Below are positions 26,136 through 37,100 of a DNA stretch of 64,000 nucleotides, one piece after another. The stretch covers positions 124,001 through 188,000 of the forward strand of contig NZ_MBTG01000056.1 of assembly GCF_002027705.1 (NCBI RefSeq). The letters are read 5' to 3'. The notes beneath the pieces are model-generated. The model was not told the DNA's origin, made no database searches, and saw only the letters and a program-made list of their open reading frames with translations. This DNA is from Paenibacillus ferrarius (GTDB taxonomy: Bacteria > Bacillota > Bacilli > Paenibacillales > NBRC-103111). The stretch's first letter is position 1. Every line of letters begins with the position of its first letter. Made by a program: the position numbers and the translations under genes.

Positions 26136-26912
26136 ATGCAATACGGATCACGTGAAATTTGTAATGTTGTTATTAAAGACTTTAAAACCAAGGAGCCAGT
26201 GGCTTACCTTGAATCTCTTACAACGTCGGATATCGAAGTAAAAGGAACAACGGTTTGGGCCAAAGGCGGAAGAGGCGCCGCTAAGCGGATTGGTTGGGAT
26301 TCTGATAAAGAGATTACACAAAAAATGGAATCTGCTTTGATCACGAAGGAGTCCTTTGGTGTACTGACAGGCAGCGCATTTACGGCAACGGCCAAACCTG
26401 TACATAAAAAGGAAGCAATTCTGGTTACTAGTGACGCTTCGGATAAAGTTGTCATTTTGTCATCGAAACCAACAGCTGTTGCCGGCTATTTGACACTGTT
26501 TTATAAAACAGAAGACGGCTCAAGCCTTGGCGAAAAGCTGACTGCTACGGTTACTACGACCGGAACAGGGGCTGCTGCTGTCACGAAAGCCAAATTTGCA
26601 GGAGCCATTCCGGCGGTAGGAGATTTGGTCATTGTGGATTATTATGTTGATGCTCCGGCTAAATCTCAAACGATTTCAATCGATGCGGATAAGTTCCCAG
26701 GAACTTATTTTCTGGAAGCCGAAACACTTTGGAGAAATGAGGATGGTGTAGATGTACCTGCCTTGTATACCATTCCTAAGATGAAAATTTCTCCGAATTT
26801 CACGATTTCGATGGGAATGTCCGGCGAACCTAAGCCGTTCAGTTTCCAAGCTGAAATTCTAAAGGATAACAAATCACAATCGATGGTTATTATTGATTTG
26901 TTGGAAGAATAG
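26136..26912 (+). CDS. major tail tube protein
   Basis: The 258-residue product is rich in Thr, Lys and Gly, with no signal peptide, and has the phrase TTVWAKGGRGAAKRIGWDSDKEI... followed by MESALI, seen in tube proteins of Firmicute phages. A variable beta-rich insert (about residues 90-170) may be a decorating Ig-like domain. It has the strongest ribosome site of the operon (AGGAGGAA), fitting an abundant structural protein, and lies before the chaperone-position and tape-measure genes as in phage tails. Confidence 0.8.
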   Translation: MQYGSREICNVVIKDFKTKEPVAYLESLTTSDIEVKGTTVWAKGGRGAAKRIGWDSDKEITQKMESALITKESFGVLTGSAFTATAKPVHKKEAILVTSDASDKVVILSSKPTAVAGYLTLFYKTEDGSSLGEKLTATVTTTGTGAAAVTKAKFAGAIPAVGDLVIVDYYVDAPAKSQTISIDADKFPGTYFLEAETLWRNEDGVDVPALYTIPKMKISPNFTISMGMSGEPKPFSFQAEILKDNKSQSMVIIDLLEE

Positions 26913-26980
26913 CAACTGCAAACAGGAGACTTAGGTCTCCTGTCTTTTATTAAATTTAGTAACGGGAGGGGACACATTTC

Positions 26981-27421
26981 GTGGCAAAGAAACTAACACT
27001 TACGGCTATGAAGAAAGATCATACCAAAATCTTTAATGAAAAAACAAAGATCACCTTATCCAATGGCGATTACTTACATATTTATAAGGAATTTAAGACG
27101 ACATCTATTCAGAAATTAGTCGTTGATTATATGGAGATTATCGAAGAGTTGAAAAAGAGACAAATCGGTTTTAAAACTTTTAAAGATATGACGTTTGTTT
27201 ACTACATGTTATTACTCAAACATTTTACAGACTTAAACAATATCCCAACTGACATCGAAAAAATGATTATTATTTGTGAGGAACTCATCAATTTGGATTT
27301 ACTTGAGCAAATTATGCAAGCCTTCCCCGAGGATCAATTGAAAAAAATTAAAAAGCTGCTCGATAAAGCAAATGAGAATAGTGAGCTTCTAGGAAAACAC
27401 TTAAATGACCCAATGACATAA
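26981..27421 (+). CDS. tail-assembly-chaperone-position protein
   Basis: Small (146 aa), helical and Lys-rich, placed between tube and tape-measure genes where siphophages encode tail assembly chaperones. GTG start behind GGGAGGGG. The name rests on position and size, not on a motif. The next small gene has its own ribosome site, so a programmed frameshift fusion is not needed. Confidence 0.65.
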   Translation: MAKKLTLTAMKKDHTKIFNEKTKITLSNGDYLHIYKEFKTTSIQKLVVDYMEIIEELKKRQIGFKTFKDMTFVYYMLLLKHFTDLNNIPTDIEKMIIICEELINLDLLEQIMQAFPEDQLKKIKKLLDKANENSELLGKHLNDPMT

Positions 27422-27435
27422 AAGGAGGAAATACA

Positions 27436-27582
27436 ATGTCTAAATATGAAATGGATGAAACAACCCTAAAAAATTTAACCATCTTTCTTGGAAGAGTGAA
27501 TCTTACGGGTGCAGAGGTCGGAGAATTCAATAAAATCATTCAAGCATTATCCAATCCGATTCCAGAAAACATCGAAAAGTAA
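27436..27582 (+). CDS. small tail-operon protein (48 aa)
   Basis: AAAGGAGG precedes the ATG at good distance. The product begins MSKYEMDETTLKNLTIFLGR and continues with a short helix ending in IQALSNP. It has the look of the small proteins found before tape-measure genes in Bacillus phages. It may be the second tail chaperone. Confidence 0.7.
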   Translation: MSKYEMDETTLKNLTIFLGRVNLTGAEVGEFNKIIQALSNPIPENIEK

Positions 27583-27665
27583 ATTTCTTATTCGAACATT
27601 CTACATCAGTTGAATGGTGTAGGAGATTGGACGAAGAAATAGAAAACAAAGGAGTGAAGCCTATA

Positions 27666-30600
27666 ATGGCAGGGGAAAATCTCAATATTCTGCTTCAAGC
27701 AATTTTAAATAAACCAGCGTCTCTAACTGAACTTAACAAAGCTATCAAAGAGTTGGAAAATGATCCGAGATTACAAAAGATTAAAATCAAAATGGATATG
27801 AACACGAAAATCCTTGATATGTTAACTACTTATAATAGAACAATTAATCAGATTACACAGTCCATTCAAGCTCAGAACTATGTAGTAAATAACCATACGA
27901 ATACGCTTAGTAGACAGACCCAGGCATTGAAGGATGCAACGGAGGCTCAGAAGCAATTTGTTGCCGAGAAGCAGAAGAAGGTGGGTGTTTCGGATGCTGC
28001 GAAGACAGTTGGCGCTGTTACTCCAGATAAAAGTAACTTCATCGAATCATCGAAATCAGTGAAAGAAATAGTTGATTATGTCGTGGCAATTTCTTCTGTT
28101 GGTGATGCTTTTAAAAAGTTGAAGGTTGCTGGTGATTGGTTTTTAAATTTTGTCGGAGTCTCAGCTACTAGAATTAGTCAGTTAAGTGCAAAAATAGTGA
28201 GCTTTATGACATCTTTAGGATACTCAGCAGCAGCTGCGAATGTTTTTGCAGCCTCACTTATTACTCTTGCTACAACGTTGCTTCCGTTAGCGATTATAAC
28301 AGGTGTCACTTTTGCCATATCTAAATTTGTTGAAGTCATCCAAAAGAAAAAGGCCGAAGAAAAAGCACTTGCTGACCAGCAAAGTGTTATTGCTAATAGT
28401 TGGTACACACAGCAAGATAATATTAAATTACTTGTTGCTGAATATAATAATTTAAATTCAATTAAGAATAGAACTCAGACACAAGATGAGCGGTATCTAG
28501 AAATTTCAAATCAATTGGCCTCTCTTTTGCCGAATCTTGCGGCTTCCGTAGACCAAAAAGGACAAGCTCATCTTAAAAATGCTAAAGCGATTGAACAAGA
28601 ACTTGCTTATGCTGGAAAATTGTCAGCTTTAGAGAGCGGTAAAAAAATTGCTAATTCTGAAAATAATGTTAAAGAGATTATTGACAGCAGAAAAAAAGTG
28701 CAGAATGAAATCGATGGAATAGATTCTAAATTAACTCTTGGCTTTACTATTGTTGGAACAACAGCGATCAAAATACCTGAGTCTGAATTGATTACTTTAC
28801 AGATGAGAAAGCTTGGACTAGAGCAACAGTTAACCGGTATGACTGGTAAACTAAAAGATGAAATAACCTCTACTACTGCTTTAATGTCTGGGATGAAACC
28901 AAATACTGCTGGTATTGAATCTTATAAAAATATTATTGATAACTTAGATTTGGATAAAATTGAACCTAAAGATGCTTCCAAAAAAATCTTTGATATTGGG
29001 AATGCGCTTAAGAATCTCCAAACAATTCAAAGTGTTAAAAAGACACCTGAATCAGAAAAGGCTTACTCAATTGCTTTGGGTGTATTGAGAAGTAATTTAA
29101 AACTAACTGATCAAGAGTTACAAGATTTCATTAAAACGATGAATAGCTCCAGTCCCTCAAGTGACAAAGCGTCAAATGATACAGTTAAGTTTGCTGACAG
29201 GTTAAGTAAATTAAAATCATATGCGGAAGATTCAAATGGTTCTTTCTCTTCTTTAGCATCCGCTTATCAAAAGCTTCAGCAAGGGGAACAACTGTCTACC
29301 CAAGAGACATTAAAGTTGTCCAATGAGCATCCATTGTTATTGGATTATCTGGCTAAGCATAATGGACTCATTGAAGACAAGGGAGAGATTTTACAATGGG
29401 TTGCAGGTGAAGAGCGCAAAACTGCCTTAGCGGAAGCCATAAGTTTAAATACTAGTGCTACAAACACCTATAATGCTTTGGAAACAAAACGTAAATTATA
29501 TAAAAACTTCTACGAGGGAATCAATCCAGTTAACCCTCTAATCCAAGACGCAAATTTTATCAAAAAGTATGGTAAAAAGGAAATTCCAGAAGAAAATAAT
29601 CCAGCGAAATTTAGTCCAATAACTTCAGCAGAACTTAAAGAGCAAGCTGAAGCAAAAGAGAAGATGCAACAAACAAAAATCTTAATGGATTTTCTTAGTA
29701 AACCTATTGAATTTCCTGCGAGTGCTCCTAAATCGGAAGTTTCATCCGGATCTTCAAGTTTTGAGGAATATAAAATCGATGCCTATAAAAACAGTTTGCA
29801 GGAACTCGACTTACAACTCAAAGAGTCCGAATCTATCATGTCTCGCTACACAGAAACTTCGGAGAAGTATCGTGATGAATTATCGAAACAAGTTGAAATA
29901 GCAAAAGAAAAGCTTAAATTAACATCCGAGGAAGGTTTAACTGTTCGAGCCAAAATAACAGAGCTGGAAAGTCAACTTTCAAAGACTTCAGACAAGGAAA
30001 AGAAAAATCAGATAACCCAACAATTAGATGAGACAAAAAGCAAGCTGGCAGAGCTTTCGAACTCTTGGTGGGATTACGAGGTAAATATTGAACAATCTGA
30101 AAAGAAACTGAAGGAATCGCTATTTAATTTCTCCAAAGATTGGATCAATAATGAAAAGTCTTCCATGGAGTTGCTTGGCCAGTCTGAAGTGGAAGTAGCT
30201 CAGATGGTATTCGATGCCTGGAAGCGGATGAGCGACAAGCGAGACCAATATACCATTGAAGAACAAGATGAAATCAATAATAATCTAGCTCAGGCAAAGG
30301 ATGCTTTGAAAAAATCTCATCTAGGAAATTCCGAGAATTGGATGAGCGAAGAATCTGAACGTATGCGTCTTACGGGTCATACAGAGATTGAGGTTGCTCA
30401 GATGGTTCTTGATGCTCGTAAACGAATGTTAGATGAGAACTGGACGAAAGAACGCGGTATCACTGAATTGAGTAAGGCAGAACGATTGAAAGCAGAAAAA
30501 GATGTAGCTAGTGCCTCATGGGATCTTATAAGTGTGAAAATTAATAAGGCTACTCATGAAGTCAGTAATTACGATGATGCGCTGTCTGCTTCCAAAAGTA

Positions 30601-32255
30601 AAATGTCTATGCTTACTGTTGGTTCCGCTGACTACACAATGGAATTATCCAAGCAAGTTAGTCTTATGAGTGATAAGTTGAAGGCTGAAGAGAATCTAGA
30701 AAAGGTAATCCGTTCTTCCATGTCAGCAGTAAATTTGAGTAATGAAAACTGGCAAAATTTAAATGATCAACTTCGAAAATCCATCCTAAATCAGATCAAT
30801 ATTGCCCAACAACTGAGTGATCAAATGAAGACAGTTGCTGATGATGTTGTTAGTATTTACAAGGATATGTATGAGAAGCAAAAGGAAGCCGCGGCTAAAG
30901 CTACTGAGAAAGAGCTTGAAGCACTTGAAACGACTCACAAAGCTAAAATTAAAATGCTTGATGATGAGATGAACAAGTACGATGAGTTGATTAATGCTAA
31001 AATCAAAGCTTTAGATGATCAAGCCAGTAAAGATGATTATAATAAACAATTGGCAAAGCTTCAAAAAGAACGGGATGAGATTACTAATAAGATTAGCATT
31101 TCATCACTTAATGATTCTCCGGAAGCCAAAGCTAAGCGCGCTGATCTGCAAAATCAGTTGAATGCTAAAAATGAAGAAATTGATAAATTTACAACTGACC
31201 GATCTATCACACTGCAAAAAGATAATCTTCAACAACAGCTCGATGAGAAAAAGAAGCAGTCAGATGCTCAGAAAACCATTGAAGATGATGCTTATGAAAA
31301 AACTAAAATAGGAATTGAAAATCAAAAGACATTAATGGATCAGTACTATGATGATCTAATTAATAATGAAAGAGAATTTGCTAAGATACGTGAGGAAATT
31401 GCTAAAGGCAACTTTGATCGCGTTAAGAAAGACTTTGCAAGTTTTCAAACGTTTCTTACTAGCAATAGTGGGATAATCGGAACAAGCATAAGTGAAAATA
31501 TCAGTGATAAGATAAGCCAAGCTTCTGGTACAATTGAGCAGTTGTCTGTGACTATGCGCGAAAAGTTTTCGGATATTGCGAACTCTATGCAGACTGGAAT
31601 TATTAAAACGATTGATGATTTAATTGAAAAATTAACGAAAGCAAGTAGCATGCAGTACTCCTCATCAACTGGTAGCACTTCTCCAACCAATGGTAATTCT
31701 AATAGTGGTTCTAATGGTAATGGTTTTTACTTTCCTACGGACGACAGAGAAAAGCATATTAAAGAAATGATGAAACAGAATAGTGGTGCTTGGTCAGATG
31801 CAGATACTGATAAACGCAAAGAGTTAGAACAGTCGAATCGAAATTGGGCAGCCGAACTTGGGGATAACGTAAAATACGACAATGGAACATGGTTTAAGAA
31901 TGGATTACCACTATATCATGAAGGTGGAGAAGTTGGAGTTGAAGGAACAACGCAAAAGAGTTGGGTAGAAAAAGTACTAAAGCTTAATCCGAATGAGTTG
32001 CTGTCTATCCTGAAAAAGGGAGAGGTTGTTCTCAATGATCCGATGCAGTTTATTGGTGATATCGCTAGTCGAGTTATGGGTACTTTGAAGCCGACGATCC
32101 CAACTTTTCAAATGAGCAGTTCTAATAGGGAATCTGGAGATTCAACTTATCATTTTGATTTCCATATCGATAAACTTGTTGGTGATGAAAAAGGAGGCCA
32201 AGATTTTGCAAAAGGATTTATGAAAAGTCTTAATTTGAGAGGGGTGAATACATAA
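27666..32255 (+). CDS. tape measure protein
   Basis: A 1529-residue protein, mostly coiled coil, with one hydrophobic hairpin near residues 180-225 (SAAAANVFAASLITLATTLL and following) and a Gly/Ser/Asn-rich segment near 1340. It is the longest gene of the element and lies between the tube and distal-tail genes, the usual place. A roughly 35-residue unit is duplicated at about 820-855 and 888-923 (ESEVEVAQMV-like). No lysozyme or peptidase domain is visible. If tape length scales as in other phages, the tail is roughly 200-plus nm long; that is an estimate. ATG at 27666 follows AAAGGAG. Confidence 0.9.
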   Translation: MAGENLNILLQAILNKPASLTELNKAIKELENDPRLQKIKIKMDMNTKILDMLTTYNRTINQITQSIQAQNYVVNNHTNTLSRQTQALKDATEAQKQFVAEKQKKVGVSDAAKTVGAVTPDKSNFIESSKSVKEIVDYVVAISSVGDAFKKLKVAGDWFLNFVGVSATRISQLSAKIVSFMTSLGYSAAAANVFAASLITLATTLLPLAIITGVTFAISKFVEVIQKKKAEEKALADQQSVIANSWYTQQDNIKLLVAEYNNLNSIKNRTQTQDERYLEISNQLASLLPNLAASVDQKGQAHLKNAKAIEQELAYAGKLSALESGKKIANSENNVKEIIDSRKKVQNEIDGIDSKLTLGFTIVGTTAIKIPESELITLQMRKLGLEQQLTGMTGKLKDEITSTTALMSGMKPNTAGIESYKNIIDNLDLDKIEPKDASKKIFDIGNALKNLQTIQSVKKTPESEKAYSIALGVLRSNLKLTDQELQDFIKTMNSSSPSSDKASNDTVKFADRLSKLKSYAEDSNGSFSSLASAYQKLQQGEQLSTQETLKLSNEHPLLLDYLAKHNGLIEDKGEILQWVAGEERKTALAEAISLNTSATNTYNALETKRKLYKNFYEGINPVNPLIQDANFIKKYGKKEIPEENNPAKFSPITSAELKEQAEAKEKMQQTKILMDFLSKPIEFPASAPKSEVSSGSSSFEEYKIDAYKNSLQELDLQLKESESIMSRYTETSEKYRDELSKQVEIAKEKLKLTSEEGLTVRAKITELESQLSKTSDKEKKNQITQQLDETKSKLAELSNSWWDYEVNIEQSEKKLKESLFNFSKDWINNEKSSMELLGQSEVEVAQMVFDAWKRMSDKRDQYTIEEQDEINNNLAQAKDALKKSHLGNSENWMSEESERMRLTGHTEIEVAQMVLDARKRMLDENWTKERGITELSKAERLKAEKDVASASWDLISVKINKATHEVSNYDDALSASKSKMSMLTVGSADYTMELSKQVSLMSDKLKAEENLEKVIRSSMSAVNLSNENWQNLNDQLRKSILNQINIAQQLSDQMKTVADDVVSIYKDMYEKQKEAAAKATEKELEALETTHKAKIKMLDDEMNKYDELINAKIKALDDQASKDDYNKQLAKLQKERDEITNKISISSLNDSPEAKAKRADLQNQLNAKNEEIDKFTTDRSITLQKDNLQQQLDEKKKQSDAQKTIEDDAYEKTKIGIENQKTLMDQYYDDLINNEREFAKIREEIAKGNFDRVKKDFASFQTFLTSNSGIIGTSISENISDKISQASGTIEQLSVTMREKFSDIANSMQTGIIKTIDDLIEKLTKASSMQYSSSTGSTSPTNGNSNSGSNGNGFYFPTDDREKHIKEMMKQNSGAWSDADTDKRKELEQSNRNWAAELGDNVKYDNGTWFKNGLPLYHEGGEVGVEGTTQKSWVEKVLKLNPNELLSILKKGEVVLNDPMQFIGDIASRVMGTLKPTIPTFQMSSSNRESGDSTYHFDFHIDKLVGDEKGGQDFAKGFMKSLNLRGVNT

Positions 32256-32258
32256 TTT

Positions 32259-32843
32259 ATGCTAGAAGGCACTAATTTCTCTTTTGATGGCAAGTATTCA
32301 GTCAACTATGGATTGCTGAATTGTAAAATTGGCGGTGGTTTATTTGATGAGCAATTTGTTGCTAATAAGGATATCAAAGAGACAAGAGTCAGAGGTAAAG
32401 ATAAGCCTTACCTTCAAGAGGTTGTGCGTGCTCCTCTAGAGTTTTCGTTAACTTTTGCTTTTGAAGACAATTATGATGAAAGTAAAATTCGTGAAGTTGC
32501 ACGATGGTTGGATACCGATTATTACGCTCCGTTTTTTACAGATTCAAACACGGAGCGGGTATTTTATTGTATGTTAGTCTCTGATTCTAAACTTCTACAC
32601 AATGGACTAAAGCAAGGTTATGTGGAACTCACTTTTCGCTGCGATGGTCCTTTTTCATACTCACGGTCTTTTGTTTCAAAAACTTATGAATGGCATGATA
32701 GTCCACTAACAATTACAAAGCAAACTTTTGCAGATGGAGTATCAGAGAATTTGATTATGGATAGTGAAAACAAGCTGATTATGAATCCAGTGAAACCAAA
32801 GTGGTCAGGCCACTCTTCAGCTATAAAATGGATTGATGTGTAG
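32259..32843 (+). CDS. distal tail protein (Dit-like)
   Basis: The 194-residue product opens with an F-S-F-D-G-K-Y-S-V strand and contains RAPLEFSLTFAF and a DGPFSYS motif typical of the siphophage tail-component (Dit) family. It should form the ring that joins the tube to the tip. The gene begins four bases after the tape-measure stop. Confidence 0.8.
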   Translation: MLEGTNFSFDGKYSVNYGLLNCKIGGGLFDEQFVANKDIKETRVRGKDKPYLQEVVRAPLEFSLTFAFEDNYDESKIREVARWLDTDYYAPFFTDSNTERVFYCMLVSDSKLLHNGLKQGYVELTFRCDGPFSYSRSFVSKTYEWHDSPLTITKQTFADGVSENLIMDSENKLIMNPVKPKWSGHSSAIKWIDV

Positions 32844-32857
32844 AGAAAGGGGAAGTC

Positions 32858-33496
32858 ATGATGAACAACACGACAAATTTAAATTTAATTAAGCCGGATT
32901 TAGATACTGAGATTCACCAAACAATTGCCGATCTAGCAAGTAACTTTCAGAAAATCGATGACGTTGCTGACATATATGGTAGTGGTATGCCTATATCAGG
33001 TGATTGGCTAGTTCCTAGAATTAGATGGGAATTGTCACCTGTAGCTGGAGGTAAAATGGGATGGGTTACAATCCGATCTGGTAAGGCAGCGCGTGCTTGG
33101 TCGGCTTTAAACCCATTTGTATTAGGTGACTTAATTGTACCGACATTAAATAATGGACACTATTATCAATGCATTCAGAAAGGTATGAGTGCAGTCACAG
33201 AGCCAACGTTTCCCACTACTTCTGGAGCTATTATAGAGGATATTAAAGGTGCTTCAGTATGGCAAGTAACTAAATCATATGCTTTGAATACTATTGTGAA
33301 GCCTAGTCTAAGTAATGATCGTTATTATATATGTAAAAATTCGGGGGTAAGTGGAATTACGGAACCTACGTGGTTAACCAGTGAAGGAAGTATTACATCA
33401 GATAACGGGGTTCAGTGGACATGCCACATCATTGCAAAATGGCAAGAGATGGGTACTTCTGCCCTTTTTAAGCAATTTGGATTAATAGATATGTGA
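32858..33496 (+). CDS. tail protein with two carbohydrate-binding-like repeats
   Basis: Two repeats of about 50 residues follow a common pattern: YYQCIQKGMSAVTEPTFPTT and YYICKNSGVSGITEPTWLTS, each followed by W. These EPT-W units occur in many phage tail proteins as small binding modules, likely for sugars. The N-terminal ~40 residues resemble a short adaptor helix. AAAGGGGAAG precedes the ATG. Confidence 0.75.
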   Translation: MMNNTTNLNLIKPDLDTEIHQTIADLASNFQKIDDVADIYGSGMPISGDWLVPRIRWELSPVAGGKMGWVTIRSGKAARAWSALNPFVLGDLIVPTLNNGHYYQCIQKGMSAVTEPTFPTTSGAIIEDIKGASVWQVTKSYALNTIVKPSLSNDRYYICKNSGVSGITEPTWLTSEGSITSDNGVQWTCHIIAKWQEMGTSALFKQFGLIDM

Positions 33497-33497
33497 G

Positions 33498-34151
33498 GTG
33501 ATTACTATTGCAACTTGGAATTATTTAGCCGCTTATAAAGGGTTTTACACCTCACCTGACATAGCTATTAATTTAGATGGGGATGGTGTGATTTCAAAGA
33601 TTACGTGGAATGCAACAGTTCCTTTGGGAACATCCCTACAGGTGCAAACCAATGTATCATTTGATAATGGCTTCAACTGGGAGGGGTGGAAGTTTGCTAT
33701 TCATGGGGGTTCTGTTCCAGATATCTACGCTAATACTCCTTTATATCAAGCTAAAATTAAATATCGGTTTATTGCTGAAACTACCCATAAAACCATTACT
33801 CCAACAATTGAGAGTATTGGTTTTTATTTTGAGCCTGTTATTACATACAACAACAAAGGTGATCTGAATGTTAAACCTGAGATATGGATTGACAAAATTG
33901 GCAATGGAGATTTCACAATTATCAATACATCCAAAGGAAATGATGAGTTTAAATTTACTAATTTGATCGATCTAGAATCTTTGTATGTGAATAGTGAACG
34001 TGAAGAAATTGAAACAAGTTTACCCAATACGTACAGGTATAAGGATTTCAATGACAACCACCTTAGCTTTCCTTATGGAGTAAACATACTTCGAATTAAA
34101 GGGAATGCAAAGATTAGATTTAAAAGTGAGTATGTAGTAAAACAAGGATGA
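33498..34151 (+). CDS. tail protein, Dit-C-like
   Basis: The 217-residue beta-rich product begins with a repeat-like FYTSPDIAINLDGDG strand and ends with IRFKSEYVVKQG. It resembles the C-terminal (carbohydrate-like) part of Dit or distal tail proteins encoded as a separate chain. The frame can start at GTG 33498, but GAGGTG lies six bases before an ATT at 33507, so the true start is uncertain. Confidence 0.7.
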   Translation: MITIATWNYLAAYKGFYTSPDIAINLDGDGVISKITWNATVPLGTSLQVQTNVSFDNGFNWEGWKFAIHGGSVPDIYANTPLYQAKIKYRFIAETTHKTITPTIESIGFYFEPVITYNNKGDLNVKPEIWIDKIGNGDFTIINTSKGNDEFKFTNLIDLESLYVNSEREEIETSLPNTYRYKDFNDNHLSFPYGVNILRIKGNAKIRFKSEYVVKQG

Positions 34152-34165
34152 AAGTAGGGGGTTGA

Positions 34166-37100
34166 ATGATAGGAGAAATTGACCCAAATAAAAAACCGAT
34201 AAAGCCACAACTATTTCTATCTAAGCCAGATGGGACTATTATTGCTAAACTTAGCGAGGCTTTTAATATAAAGCACAATGTTAAATTGACTTCTGTGAAT
34301 GAATTATCCTTTGATTTGCCCTATGAGATATCCGTTGATCATAAAAATGTTTGGAATAAACATATTGATGTTCTTAGAGAACGATACCTCATTAAGGTCA
34401 AATTAGGAAACAAAGAAGAATGGTTTATCATCGACAAGCTAATAGATAGCATGAGTGACACTGGAGATATCAAATCTGTAGAAGCTTTTTCACTCGCATA
34501 TGGATTAAAAGACAAAACACTTAGAAATCTTGTCCTGGAATCTAAAAATGCGAAAGAAGCATTAAATGCGGTATTAACGCAAACCTTGTGGACAATTGAT
34601 GTTCTCGATGCTGACTATGAATTAACCTATCGTGACTTTGACTTTGCGAGTAATACTGTCTTAGATGCTGTTTATCAGATTGCAGAGACTTTTAATGCAG
34701 TAGTGTTATGGAATACCGTGAATCGAACACTTAGCTTAATAAAGCCTGAGTTTACAGGTCTAAACAGAGGCTTGAAGTTCTCATATGGGCACTACTTAAA
34801 GTCATTAAGTCGAGAACACAATGCAGATGAAATGGTAACGCAATTAGACGCTTACGGGAAAGACGGATTGTCAATTGAGCAAGTCAGCAGCACAGGACAA
34901 TCCTACATTCAAGATTTCAGCTATTTTGTTTATCCATTCGATCGAGATGCACAAAAACAAGTGATTACTTCAAGTTATTATATGAGTGACAGCCTTTGTC
35001 ATGCGCTACTCGATTATAACGAACTACTTGAAAGTAAACAGGGTTTGTTTAACACCTATTTGACGAGTAAAGAAGCTCTAGTAAGTACTAAATCGACGAA
35101 AGATGAAGAAATGCTCAATCTCCAGAATGACTTGAAAGAAGCGATTGATATCCGAACCCTGCAGCAATTTGATAATAACATGTGGTTTTATAAAGAGTTG
35201 TATTTGGGACTATCTAAATCTTATGTTACAGCTCTTAAATCTGCGGCTCTTTCATATGTTGTCATGTGTAAAGTATCAAGCGTAGATAACATTACAGTAA
35301 AACTTGATGGAGTTGCTAAAAGTGTTACTGCAGATCAATGGACTGTACTAGGCAAAATAAAAGGTGTTGCATCTGCAAGTGTTCAAGTAAGTGGATCTGC
35401 TTTGAATACAGAACTGTTTATTCAGATCGCGAATACGACTGAAAATGAACATACCACAGTAAACAATGAGGACATGCTGATTAATAAATACAGCGTCGAT
35501 CATAAAGAGTTGCAAATTGCTGCTAAACAAGATGAAATTAACAGCGTGAAAAGCCAAATTAGTGTTGTTGATGCTAATATTCTGGAATTGAAAACCTTGC
35601 TTGCTTCAACTAATAATTTTACACCTATGCAATTAGAAGAGTTAAGTGACTATATCATTCGCCGCGAATTTGTAGATGACAAGTATATTGATCCCAAAGA
35701 CTTATACAAAGCTGCTCAAGAAAAGTTTGATGAATTGCGAAAGCCACAAACGAGTATCAAAATTGATATTGTTAATTTCTTGGAGATTGTGGAAGAACAG
35801 AGAAATTGGTCTAAATTAAACTTAGGCGACGAGGTTATTATTGCTTATGAAAAAATAGGCATTAAAGTCACAGCCAAAATTACTGAAATCAATTTTGATT
35901 ATGAGAGTTCCAATATTTCGCTAACAATTGCCAGTATTAAGGAAATCAATGATGCCGATAGGAAGCTTGAGAAGTTTGTGCAAAAGGGAATCCATACTGC
36001 AGTAACGATTGATTTGAATAAGAATAAATGGAGCAAGACTATCCATAGTACTGGTGAGATTAGTCAGATATTGGAGAACTTCTGGAATAAGACAACCAAT
36101 GAAATTAATATGGCTAACAACGAATATGTGACTCTCGATAGAGAAGGTATTACAATTATCGATCCCAATGATCCTTCTAGATTGATTCGTCTCACACATG
36201 GAGCGATGGGTTTAAGTCGGAGCAGCGGTTTAAAATATGAAACAGCGATTACGGCTGATGGCATTATTGCTGAGCGGTTGATGGGTAAAATTCTCCTTAC
36301 TGAACGAGTGGTCATTGGCGATGACGATGGGATTTGGACAACTACTGGGGCAAGCACAGAGATTGTAGATCGCTGTGGAAGATTAGCCATGAAATTAGGT
36401 TTGTATGATGCTAACCCTGATAAGTTCGGTATGATTGTTAATCGATATGCCTCAACTGCATGTAATGACACCATCGTTACTAACCGAGTCCGGATAGATA
36501 GTGAAGAAGGTTACGTCATTGAGACTAAAAAAGGATCGGAATTTGAGAAAGTTGCTTGGCTTGACTCAAATGGGCTTCTAAACATTAAGAAACTTCAAAT
36601 TGATCATGCCGTTGGGAAATTAAACAACGATATTCAACTTGATAACGAAGGCCTCATTTTCACTCGATCTGATAAAGGCTATCGGACGATCATGGATGCT
36701 ATTCGAGGTTTTGTCATTCAGAAGAATAATGGAACATCAGAAGTTCCGTATTGGATGGATAAGCTTTTTACGAATGCGAACGGAGATTTGACGTTAAAAG
36801 GCCATTTCCAAGCTGGTGAAGGAGAACGAGTATTTACCATTGATGACTCTGGTTTGGCGCTAGGTAGTTCGGTATGGGGAACAGCTCCATTAAGAGCAGA
36901 TTATTTGGGTAAAGTGTGGATGAACAAGCTGTTCGCGGAAACTGCCGAGATTAAGAACTCATGGTTTAGAGATGGGCATATCGTTGGATCTGATCTTACT
37001 ATTGGTAGCGGTAATAACGTGCTAAAAATGTTTCCAACGATCGGATTATGGCTAGGGCACGATCAATACGAACTTTCACCATTTCATGTTAATCTTCAAG

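Noticed and set aside
26981..27582. Programmed frameshift between tail chaperone genes
   Set aside because: The second gene has its own AAAGGAGG site and ATG, and no slippery sequence at the end of the first was evident.
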